From: Candidatus Poribacteria bacterium
GTDB taxonomy: Bacteria; Poribacteria; WGA-4E; WGA-3G
Length of the DNA: 32,883 bases
NCBI GenBank assembly: GCA_021295715.1
Contig: JAGWBV010000005.1
Location: 86,858 to 119,740, forward strand
Reading direction: 5' to 3'
Under the pieces are notes generated by a model. It was not told the origin of the DNA. It worked only from the letters and a program-made list of their open reading frames with translations, and searched no databases. Below are positions 14,888 to 21,243 of the stretch, in pieces; within the stretch, counting starts at the first letter, position 1, and every line of letters starts with the position of its first letter. Made by a program: the position numbers and the translations under genes.

Positions 14888-15038
14888 AGCGAATTGTACT
14901 GGATCCAGCAGTTACAGATCCAGCAGGAATACTGTGCTGGTAATTCTAAAACGATGGGACTAAAATATCGCGGGTGAAGCCTGCTCTCACAAGAAAAGCC
15001 CATTAGGGCGTTATGTTTATAGGAAACTTTTTAGCAGA
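14888..15038 (+). other. 150-base leader with tandem repeat and small hairpins
   Basis: GATCCAGCAG occurs twice, 15 bp apart (14902-14911 and 14917-14926), and CCAGCA of the second copy can pair with TGCTGG (14935-14940). Farther on are a short GCGGG/CCTGC hairpin in a GCGGGTGAAGCCTGC segment and a GCCC-ATTA-GGGC hairpin just before the gene. An AGGAAA ribosome site lies at 15021-15026. I do not recognise a known riboswitch. Confidence 0.4.
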
Positions 15039-15617
15039 ATGGATCTACAACAAATTAACATTAAGGTTTTTGCAACCGAAGATAGCAAAATCAACTATAC
15101 GAACTTCATCAAGGTCTTCAATCGTTGGATGGAGGAAGCGGATTCAGAAGATTATTTGAACTACGCTGACTATTCGCACGTTGATGCAGGACCAGGGGTA
15201 CTGTTGATTTTGAAGCAAGCCAACTACAGTATTGACAACGCTTACCATGAGGACGGTTTCCTCTACAATCGGAAACATGCAGTCGAAGGTGACAATGCTG
15301 ACAGGATTCGCCAAGCACTCGCAGAGGTGCTTTCCAAATGCGAACAACTTGAGGCAGCCGCAGAGTTAGAAAACGCTGTGCATTTCAATGGTGCAAAGCT
15401 TCTGTTTATGATAAACAACCGACATGTCGCACCGAATACATCGGAAACAGCGGCATCCGTTCAGGCAGACCTAACACCTGTCCTGCAACAGATGTATGGC
15501 GGTGACGATTTCACGGTGGAACGCACCTCCGAAGATGCCCGCGAACGGTTTGCTTTGCGAATCTCAGCGAACTCGGATAAACCGATTTCAGAACTCCTCT
15601 CTAACTTGGGAGTCTAA
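15039..15617 (+). CDS. Conserved protein of unknown function in the sulfur locus
   Basis: The 192-residue soluble protein has an N-terminal part (1-110) with the patterns INIKVFATED, FIKVFNRWMEE, YADYSHVDAGPGVLLI, ANYSID and GFLYNRKHAVEG. A C-terminal part (115-192) may be a second small domain, with LLFMINNRHVAPNT and FTVERTSEDARERFALRI. I have a recollection of similar proteins beside reductase or MoeB-like genes in other bacteria, with no named function. The D-Y-x-HV and GPGV-L patterns could be an active site or ligand pocket. It has no signal peptide or cysteine pairs. Its stop lies one base before the moeB-like start, so the two are cotranscribed. No function is assigned; a role in sulfur handling is suggested only by context. 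Confidence 0.75.
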   Translation: MDLQQINIKVFATEDSKINYTNFIKVFNRWMEEADSEDYLNYADYSHVDAGPGVLLILKQANYSIDNAYHEDGFLYNRKHAVEGDNADRIRQALAEVLSKCEQLEAAAELENAVHFNGAKLLFMINNRHVAPNTSETAASVQADLTPVLQQMYGGDDFTVERTSEDARERFALRISANSDKPISELLSNLGV

Positions 15618-15618
15618 G

Positions 15619-16425
15619 ATGTTTAACTTCAGCAACGAACAAATTGAACGCTACAGCCGACATATTATTCTCAAAGAGGTCGGTGGAATGGGGCAGACGC
15701 GGTTGCTTGAATCGAAAGTGCTACTCATCGGGGCAGGCGGACTCGGCTCCCCTATTGGAATGTACCTCGCAGCGGCAGGGGTCGGCACGCTCGGCATCAT
15801 TGACGACGATGTTGTCGATCTCAGTAATTTGCAACGTCAAATCTTGCACGGCATCAGCGATATCGGCGTTCCGAAGACGAAATCCGCAGAAGCCACTATC
15901 GCAGAGATGAACCCAGATGTCAAGGTCATTCCCCACAACGAACGTATCAATTCGGAAAACGCTTTTGGGATATTAGAGCAGTATGACCTGATTGTAGATG
16001 GGTGCGACAACTTTCCGACCCGTTATCTTCTCAACGATGCGTCTGTTATGCTTGGTAAACCGATTGTGCACGGTAGCATTTCCCAGTTTGAAGGACAGGT
16101 CACCGTCCTTTATCCGGGTAAAGGACCGTGTTATCGATGTATCTTTTCCGAACCGCCCCCCCCAGGGATGGCACCGAGTTGCCAAGAAGCAGGTGTCTTG
16201 GGTGTGTTACCCGGCATTATCGGCACAATTCAAGCCGTTGAAGCACTTAAAGTCCTGCTGGATATCGGTGAACCGCTCATCGGGCACCTTCTGCTTTTCG
16301 ACGCGTTATCGATGGAGTTCAACAGGCTAAAACTCCGCCAAAATAGTGATTGTCCGATGTGTGGTGAAAATCCCACTATCCATGAATTGATTGATTACGA
16401 GGAATTTTGTGAGGTACGTTGGTAA
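15619..16425 (+). CDS. moeB: MoeB/ThiF/HesA-family E1-like adenylyltransferase
   Basis: E1-like enzymes adenylate the C-terminal glycine of a ubiquitin-like sulfur carrier (MoaD, ThiS, CysO) so that it can accept sulfur. The 268-residue protein shows the ATP loop GAGGLGS (38-44), the RYSRHIIL start motif, DGCDNFPTRYLLND (127-140), the zinc pairs C171/C174 and C245/C248, and C188 in SCQEAGVLG at the position of the thioester cysteine. There is no C-terminal rhodanese domain. ATG 15619 starts the conserved FSNEQIERYSRH segment one base after the preceding stop; a longer in-frame extension to 15496 is unlikely. The partner carrier is not in the window, so MoeB, ThiF or MoeZ-like roles cannot be separated. 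An eight-C run (16156-16163) is a frameshift-prone spot, but the frame is intact. Confidence 0.85.
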   Translation: MFNFSNEQIERYSRHIILKEVGGMGQTRLLESKVLLIGAGGLGSPIGMYLAAAGVGTLGIIDDDVVDLSNLQRQILHGISDIGVPKTKSAEATIAEMNPDVKVIPHNERINSENAFGILEQYDLIVDGCDNFPTRYLLNDASVMLGKPIVHGSISQFEGQVTVLYPGKGPCYRCIFSEPPPPGMAPSCQEAGVLGVLPGIIGTIQAVEALKVLLDIGEPLIGHLLLFDALSMEFNRLKLRQNSDCPMCGENPTIHELIDYEEFCEVRW

Positions 16426-16440
16426 TCCGAGGGATTTTGT

Positions 16441-16470
16441 TGTAGGGCGAGGTCTCTGTGCCTCGCCTAT
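16441..16470. repeat. Dispersed palindromic repeat, copy 1
   Basis: TGTAG followed by GGCGAGG (16446-16452), an eight-base loop containing CTGTG, and CCTCGCC (16461-16467). It is followed by a T-rich stretch (TATTTTGTATT), so it may also terminate the moeB-like transcript. Related elements are at 27287-27311 and, inverted, at 32839-32866. Confidence 0.55.
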
Positions 16471-16510
16471 TTTGTATTAAGGAACTTTTACGGATTTTCA
16501 TCAAAAATTA

Positions 16511-16552
16511 CGGATTGGAAACCCCCTACTTTAGTGGGGGGAGGAAAATCCG
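16511..16552. repeat. Two-level hairpin resembling an orphan IS right-end hairpin
   Basis: CCCCCTAC (16522-16529) pairs with GTGGGGGG (16534-16541) with one wobble around a TTTA loop. An outer CGGATT/AATCCG stem (16511-16516 with 16547-16552) encloses it. Stem length and loop equal those of the TnpB-element right-end hairpin at 67-86. It could be the remnant of an older element or a transcription terminator. It lies outside the proposed left boundary of the present element. Confidence 0.45.
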
Positions 16553-16594
16553 CCCTCGTGTGTGAGACCAAGGCGTTTTTTTTGAAAAAAACCC

Positions 16595-16623
16595 TTGACA
16601 TTTTTAGTAAAATATGGTTTAAT
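16595..16623 (+). promoter_or_regulatory. Promoter of tnpB spanning the insertion junction
   Basis: TTGACA (16595-16600), a 17-bp spacer and TTTAAT (16618-16623), about 95 bp before ATG 16721. TTGAC (16595-16599) is also the pentanucleotide expected as the insertion target, so the -35 box would be formed by the target plus the first base of the element, and the -10 box by the element. Confidence 0.6.
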
Positions 16624-16636
16624 AGATGTATCACAC

Positions 16637-16679
16637 AGGCAGACATAACGAGCGTAATCGCAAGATTACGTGTCTGCCT
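16637..16679 (+). repeat. Left-end hairpin of the TnpB element
   Basis: AGGCAGACA (16637-16645) pairs with TGTCTGCCT (16671-16679), and inside it CGTAATC (16653-16659) pairs with GATTACG (16664-16670) around a GCAA loop. A seven-base one-sided bulge separates the stems. Nearby ATCACAC and GTGTGAT could extend the structure. Its place between the element start and tnpB fits a left-end subterminal hairpin, or a leader structure that controls tnpB. Confidence 0.6.
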
Positions 16680-16720
16680 ACCCACTCGTTAGGGGTTAAA
16701 AGTGTGATGTGTGACAGACC

Positions 16721-17935
16721 ATGAAACAAACGTTTAAATACCGTGCGTATCCGACGAAAACAGAGGAACGTTGGCTTTTTTCGGAGTTGCGTCACCAAAA
16801 GCAGTTGCAGAACTATATGCTCCAAATGCGTTCGCAGATGTGGGAGTATGGTCGCAAATCTGTGTCGATGTATGACCAGATCCACCATCTGAAAGACCTC
16901 CGTGCTGCGACGTCGCACTATTCCGATCACTCCCAGGACCTGCAGGTGTCTACGATCAAACGTGTCAACGCTGCGTATGAGCATTTCCAACGCCGGTGTC
17001 GCGAAGGTGCGGAGAAAAAGGGGTATCCGCGATATAAGCGTTCTGTCCGTTCGCTGACGTGGAACTTGCGAAAATACAAACTCAAGACGGGTGAACGTGT
17101 CCGTCAGAATCCCATCCGTGAAACAGGCAAAAGACACAACATGTTGAAAGTCCCGCAACTCGGTGAAGTCAAGATCCGCCAACACCGTCGGCTCATCGGA
17201 GACCCGAAAGAGGTCACGTTGAAAAAGACGGCACGCGGTTGGTATGTCTTTATCGTTTGTGAAGTGCCGGAGACGCTGAAATGTGTTCCAAAGTCTGCTT
17301 GTGGTGTAGACGTTGGGACAGACAACTTTCTGACTACTTCTGAGGGTGAAAAAGAGGAGAACCCGCGCTTTTATCGCCAAGCGGAGCAGAAGTTGATACG
17401 CTTGCATCGCGACCTTTCGCGTAAGCGATACCGGAGTAAACGCTGGTATAAGGCAAAGGACGCATTGGCGAAGCAGGCAGATATTGTTGCGTGTCAACGC
17501 CTTGACTTTCTCGCGAAAACAGCGTATAAACTTTTTCACCACAAAGATTTCGATGCCGTTGTTGCCGAGAAACTCAAACCGAGCAATATGGTCAAGAACA
17601 GACACCTTGCGAAGTCGATCTCTGACGCGTCTTGGGGTCTGTTCTTTGAGTGGTGCAGTTGGGTCGCAAAGCGCGATGGTAAGCATTTCCATCAAGTGCC
17701 ACCCCACCATACGAGTCAAACCTGTTCGCAATGCTGTCAGAAATCGCCTATTAAACTGAAGTTGTCTGAGCGTGTGTTCCATTGTCAGTTCTGTGGGTTG
17801 AAACTCGACCGCGACCACAACGCGGCTCTGAACATTTTACACAGGGCGGAAACTTGCGCCCTTCGTGGAGAGGTCTGGGATACCATCCTCTGTGAAACGA
17901 GAAACCCGTTATTACAACAGGCTTGTTGGAGTTAG
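16721..17935 (+). CDS. tnpB: TnpB RNA-guided nuclease of an IS200/IS605-type element, complete
   Basis: TnpB is the Cas12-like nuclease that cuts DNA next to a target-adjacent motif under guidance of an RNA from the element's right end. The 404-residue protein is of normal length. The N-terminal part (1-190) begins FKYRAYPTK, as in this family. The RuvC residues are D197 in GVDVGTDN, E283 in VVAEKLKPSN and D365 in LDRDHNAALNI. A zinc finger with C335/C338 and C355/C358 lies between the second and third RuvC parts. All key residues are present, so the protein is predicted to be active. The guide RNA may not be functional, because the right-end hairpin is lost in this copy. The long reading frames on the opposite strand here are by-products of codon composition. 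Confidence 0.93.
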   Translation: MKQTFKYRAYPTKTEERWLFSELRHQKQLQNYMLQMRSQMWEYGRKSVSMYDQIHHLKDLRAATSHYSDHSQDLQVSTIKRVNAAYEHFQRRCREGAEKKGYPRYKRSVRSLTWNLRKYKLKTGERVRQNPIRETGKRHNMLKVPQLGEVKIRQHRRLIGDPKEVTLKKTARGWYVFIVCEVPETLKCVPKSACGVDVGTDNFLTTSEGEKEENPRFYRQAEQKLIRLHRDLSRKRYRSKRWYKAKDALAKQADIVACQRLDFLAKTAYKLFHHKDFDAVVAEKLKPSNMVKNRHLAKSISDASWGLFFEWCSWVAKRDGKHFHQVPPHHTSQTCSQCCQKSPIKLKLSERVFHCQFCGLKLDRDHNAALNILHRAETCALRGEVWDTILCETRNPLLQQACWS

Positions 17936-19274
17936 CGGGGGGTACTTGACGGCTATAGGCTATCGCGGATTTCATGTGTTTCAACGCCTCGTGAATCTGA
18001 GGAAGTTCCTCAAATCCGTAGGATATACGGAACTGTCGTTTCCCGACCTCGATCATCTCGCCATCTGGATGAACACAATGTTCACCGGGAATGTAAATCA
18101 CTTTCGGATGTTGAGAACTCGGTGGTCCATCGACCTTTTCCTGTCCAGTTGTTCGCGTCAAAAACTTGAAAAAATCTGAGGTCGTATCTGTTGTGACATT
18201 CGCCAGCGTTAAGTAGTAGTAGAATCCAGCACTCCCACCCCGGCACTCCTGAACATTATCCCCCAGTAATTCTGCTATCCACGCTTTGACCTGTTTTGCC
18301 TTCTGGTGATACCCGTTATTAACCTTTTGGATTTGTGCTTCTATACCGTGGTCGAGCAAGTAACTCGCAATTTCTTGATTGATTAACGGGGCACTGAAAC
18401 CGATGTCGCTTGTGCGTTGGATAACACTGTCGAGAAATGGACCTTTCGGACCGATGAGATAACCGATGCGTAACCCAGGGGCGAGGATCTTTGACAATGT
18501 GCCAATTTCATAGACAATGCCGAGTGTATCGTAACAGAGTGCAGACGCCAAAGGTTCAACGGTGCTATCATGTGTGAGGTCGCGATAGGCGTTGTCGAAA
18601 AAAATGGGAATTTTTCGTCCGACTTCGTATGAAAGTCGAGTAACAATATCAACGAGTTCTCTCTTGCGGTTATTGGATAGGATTGTGCAGGTCGGATTGT
18701 TAACCGTTACGACGTAGAAGAAACGGATAGCCTGTTTTTCGTTGCCGAGCGTCCTGAGTTTCATCCGCAAACATTCAGCATTAAGTCCTTCGTCATCTTC
18801 AGGTATCGCGATAACGCTGAAACCTTTCCTCGCCAAGTCATTGCAGTAGATATAATACATCGGATCCGCGGTCAGCACAATACCAGCAGGAAGTAGGTGG
18901 GTGATACTCTCTAACAAACTCGTCGCGCCGTTCGCCCCGATAACAATGTCCCGACTGTTTAGGGTCTGTTCAGTGATTCCACCAATCCGATTCTCAATAT
19001 GGAACCTCTTGAGCGACGCAATCAGGTTCGGTGAACCTTGTGCCCCGCCGTAATTGAGAGAAGCGCGGTATTTTTTGGGGTGCGCGAGAACTGCTTCGCA
19101 GGCGTGTTGAATCTGCTGATGCGGAATCGTCCGTTCATTGACGTATCCGACACCGAGGTTGATGTCGCGTCCGTCTCGAAAACCGACAGCAAAATCGGTC
19201 ATCAGTTGATTAACTGGGGAGGGTATACTTGAGGCTTTTCCGTAATCAGAAAGCAGAACGTCTCGGATTTTCAT
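17751..19274 (-). CDS. Class I/II PLP-dependent aminotransferase with an IS-derived C-terminal extension
   Basis: Residues 1-441 are a fold-type I aminotransferase: NYGGAQGSP (74-82), N193 in VNNPTC, D227 and Y230 in FDNAYRDL, the PLP lysine K262 in GTLSKILAPGLRIGYLIG, and a late arginine in RQFRISYG. The frame then crosses the right end of the TnpB element at 17950 and continues antisense through tnpB for about 65 residues before a stop at 17751. This tail is rich in R, H and C and unrelated to the family. If the element were removed, the frame would read 24 other residues and stop at 16526. The catalytic core is intact, so the enzyme may still work. It is the last gene of a leftward operon, 22 bp after the TIGR01777 gene. 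Substrate unknown. Confidence 0.82.
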   Translation of the reverse strand: MKIRDVLLSDYGKASSIPSPVNQLMTDFAVGFRDGRDINLGVGYVNERTIPHQQIQHACEAVLAHPKKYRASLNYGGAQGSPNLIASLKRFHIENRIGGITEQTLNSRDIVIGANGATSLLESITHLLPAGIVLTADPMYYIYCNDLARKGFSVIAIPEDDEGLNAECLRMKLRTLGNEKQAIRFFYVVTVNNPTCTILSNNRKRELVDIVTRLSYEVGRKIPIFFDNAYRDLTHDSTVEPLASALCYDTLGIVYEIGTLSKILAPGLRIGYLIGPKGPFLDSVIQRTSDIGFSAPLINQEIASYLLDHGIEAQIQKVNNGYHQKAKQVKAWIAELLGDNVQECRGGSAGFYYYLTLANVTTDTTSDFFKFLTRTTGQEKVDGPPSSQHPKVIYIPGEHCVHPDGEMIEVGKRQFRISYGFEELPQIHEALKHMKSAIAYSRQVPPANSNKPVVITGFSFHRGWYPRPLHEGRKFPPCVKCSEPRCGRGRVSTHRTDNGTHAQTTSV

Positions 19275-19296
19275 ATTTCGTGGGGATTCTGCGCTT

Positions 19297-20205
19297 CTAT
19301 AGTAGGTCTCTCAAAGCGGATTCAAGCGTTCGGTGACGGAATTCATAGCCGCTGACTTCCGTTTTCTCTGGAAGTACGTTCTGACTCAACACAACGAAAT
19401 CCGCAAATTCGCCCATCATCAACCGCAAGCCGAACGTTGGGACTGGAAACAGAGTGGGTCGCCGTAGCACAGTGCCGAGCGTCTTCGTGAATTCCACATT
19501 TCTGACAGGGACAGGTGCAGTCGCGTTCAGAGGACCCCGAATCTCTTCATTCTCTAAGGCGTGTATCACGATACCAACTACATCGTCGACATGAATCCAA
19601 GACATCCACTGTCGACCACTGCCAAGTATACCACCGACTCCCATTTTAAAGGGCGTAAGCACCTGTGTTAGCAACCCACCGCCTAACCCAAGCACAAGCC
19701 CAATACGGACCATGACCACCCGAATTCCAAGCGCATCCGCTTTCTGTGCCTCTGTTTCCCATTCTTGACAGACTTTGGCGAGAAAGTCGGTCCCAGGGGC
19801 GGACACCTCCGTAAAATGTTCATCGCCACTGTTACCGTAGTATCCGATTGCAGAAGCACAGACAAGCACATCGGGTTTTGTGGGCAGCTCTGCAAACGAT
19901 TCAACGAGATTTCGTGTCGAGAGGATTCGGCTATCCCGTATCCGCCGTTTTTTTTCGGCGTTCCATCTACCGGCGATGGTTTCACCCGCCAGGTGAACAA
20001 CTGCTTTCACATCTGATGTAGCTTCTGAAGGGAGTTTTTCGGTTTCAGGGCTCCAACCGTATGCCGCTCTTACGGATTTCAATTTCGTTTGTGCACGTGT
20101 CGGATTGCGGGATAATACATGCACGGTATCGCCCCGTTCGTGGAGGGCAGTGCAAACTCGACTGCCAATGAATCCGGTGCCACCGGAGACCAATACGTTT
20201 GCCAT
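19297..20205 (-). CDS. TIGR01777 family NAD(P)-binding epimerase-like protein (YfcH/SulA type)
   Basis: This is an extended SDR protein of 302 residues with the nucleotide loop SGGTGFIGSRV (7-17) and the patterns that mark the TIGR01777 group: VVHLAGETIAGRW (69-81), RDSRILSTRNLV, SAIGYYG, the WMSWIHVDDVV segment near residue 200, GPLNATAP, and a C-terminal domain with PVPTFGLRLMMGEFADFVVLSQ. The biochemical role of the family is not established; it is often annotated as an epimerase or, in cyanobacteria, as a division-linked protein. It lies in the middle of a three-gene leftward operon, 18 bp after the HAD hydrolase gene and 22 bp before the aminotransferase gene. Confidence 0.92.
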   Translation of the reverse strand: MANVLVSGGTGFIGSRVCTALHERGDTVHVLSRNPTRAQTKLKSVRAAYGWSPETEKLPSEATSDVKAVVHLAGETIAGRWNAEKKRRIRDSRILSTRNLVESFAELPTKPDVLVCASAIGYYGNSGDEHFTEVSAPGTDFLAKVCQEWETEAQKADALGIRVVMVRIGLVLGLGGGLLTQVLTPFKMGVGGILGSGRQWMSWIHVDDVVGIVIHALENEEIRGPLNATAPVPVRNVEFTKTLGTVLRRPTLFPVPTFGLRLMMGEFADFVVLSQNVLPEKTEVSGYEFRHRTLESALRDLL

Positions 20206-20223
20206 TTTTTCTCCTTGCGTTAC

Positions 20224-20952
20224 CTATGATGACAACTCAGTGATGACGGCCTCTAATTTCCGGTAGTCGTCAACAACAGCATCACTCAGCGTGTCGTCTC
20301 CTTCTCCTTTATTGAAGCCTGCGAAACGAATCGCTTTCATCCCCGCATTTTTCGCGCCGACAATATCCGTTCGGAAAATATCGCCGATGTGCACCGCTGC
20401 AGCGGGTTCAGCGTCCAGTTGTGCTAAAGTTGAATGGAATTGTACCACTTGGGGTTTTGTATAATCCGTTTCGTCGGAGAATGTGAAAGCTGCAAAGTAT
20501 TGTAAAATGCCGTCACGCGCCATCAGTTTTCGAGCAAAACTGCCGGGCGTTAGTGCTGAGTCTGATATGATTCCAAGCGGATAACTTTCACTCAACCGAG
20601 CAATGACCGGTTTAACATGAGGTATCATAATCGGCGGTGCTTCCAAGAAAGCCGCGCCAAGACATTCAATTAACTGGTCAAACTCTTCCTCCACAAGTTG
20701 AAGGCGAAGCACCTCAGCGAACCGATGCAGGCACCGTTTCACGGAGATCCCTTTATGTTGATGCCATAGAGATGCGACCAAGTTGTATGCCTCTTCGAGT
20801 CCGAATTCCACGTCAGCCAATGTGCAAGCACAGCCACGACTGCCAAGATACGCATAGCAGTGCTCAACACGTATTGCTTGACGCTTTTGCCAGTTGCTGT
20901 CAGAATCTTCATAAAGGGTTTGCCAAAAATCGAATGTAATAGCCTTAATCAT
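20224..20952 (-). CDS. HAD-superfamily hydrolase with a variant first motif
   Basis: The 242-residue protein follows the HAD-IA/dehalogenase plan. Motif I is FDFWQTLY: the nucleophile D8 is present, but the second position, an aspartate in most phosphatases, is W. Motif II is IISDS, motif III has K in YTKP, and motif IV is HIGDIFRTDIVGA. The helical cap spans about residues 15-95. The altered motif I means phosphatase activity should not be assumed; it could be a dehalogenase-like or otherwise specialised hydrolase. ATG 20952 is preferred to the preceding GTG at 20955. It is the first gene of the leftward operon, behind a promoter at 21022-21050. Confidence 0.88.
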   Translation of the reverse strand: MIKAITFDFWQTLYEDSDSNWQKRQAIRVEHCYAYLGSRGCACTLADVEFGLEEAYNLVASLWHQHKGISVKRCLHRFAEVLRLQLVEEEFDQLIECLGAAFLEAPPIMIPHVKPVIARLSESYPLGIISDSALTPGSFARKLMARDGILQYFAAFTFSDETDYTKPQVVQFHSTLAQLDAEPAAAVHIGDIFRTDIVGAKNAGMKAIRFAGFNKGEGDDTLSDAVVDDYRKLEAVITELSS

Positions 20953-21021
20953 CACGTGTTTCCATTTCTAATTAGTATTCCATTTCACTGTAGAAGCGAC
21001 TCATATTACAAAGCATAATCT

Positions 21022-21050
21022 ATTCTATCCGATTTAGTTAAAAAAATCAA
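21022..21050 (-). promoter_or_regulatory. Sigma70-type promoter of the HAD-TIGR01777-aminotransferase operon
   Basis: On the minus strand TTGATT (21050-21045), a 17-bp spacer and TAGAAT (21027-21022). The start near 21015 leaves about 60 bases before ATG 20952. Nothing else is evident in the rest of this gap beyond the divergent promoter at 21169-21197. Confidence 0.55.
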
Positions 21051-21168
21051 GTGAGATGTGGTTTTATTGGGAATATTCAGTTTTCGTTTTTCTGTAAATT
21101 TCGCTTTCTCCAAAGGAAACAGACTCTCCAGAAAAATCGGTACATAACGCGCGTGAATCAAAATAGAC

Positions 21169-21197
21169 TTGCAATTCCCTTTCAAAAGTGATACCAT
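21169..21197 (+). promoter_or_regulatory. Putative promoter of the histidine kinase gene
   Basis: TTGCAA (21169-21174), a 17-bp spacer and TACCAT (21192-21197), about 45 bases before the kinase start. The match is moderate; CATAAT just downstream is an alternative -10. Confidence 0.45.
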
Positions 21198-21243
21198 AAT
21201 TAGTATGTAGACAATCAATAGGCAAATAGATTGCGTCCGATGT

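Larger units (their letters stand above)
16600..17950 (+). mobile_element. IS200/IS605-type element with tnpB only (IS1341-like), right-end hairpin missing
   Basis: The right boundary is set at 17950, where similarity with the copy at 1-94 stops after TTGAC (17946-17950). The left boundary is proposed at 16600, directly after a TTGAC, by analogy with ISDra2-type insertion next to a TTGAT/TTGAC-like target; it needs an empty-site comparison. The element contains a long left-end hairpin (16637-16679) and a complete tnpB, but no Y1 transposase gene, so it would need TnpA in trans. Compared with the other copy, about 29-33 bases between the tnpB stop and the terminal GGGTACTTGAC are missing, including the left arm and loop of the right-end hairpin. 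The element is inserted at the 3' end of the leftward aminotransferase gene. Confidence 0.7.

Noticed and set aside
14902-14926. Short tandem repeat as a CRISPR array
   Set aside because: Two 10-base copies at 15-bp spacing, no spacers of normal length and no cas genes in the window.
14752-15003. 83-codon minus-strand frame over the leader of the 192-residue gene
   Set aside because: It runs opposite the antitoxin 3' end, the promoter and the repeats; content comes from repeat-like sequence rather than a protein family.
16631-17818. Long open frame of 395 codons on the strand opposite tnpB
   Set aside because: It lies wholly antisense to a TnpB with all catalytic motifs. Its product is low in recognisable structure and rich in R, L and F, as expected from the complementary strand. 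No ribosome site or family pattern is seen.
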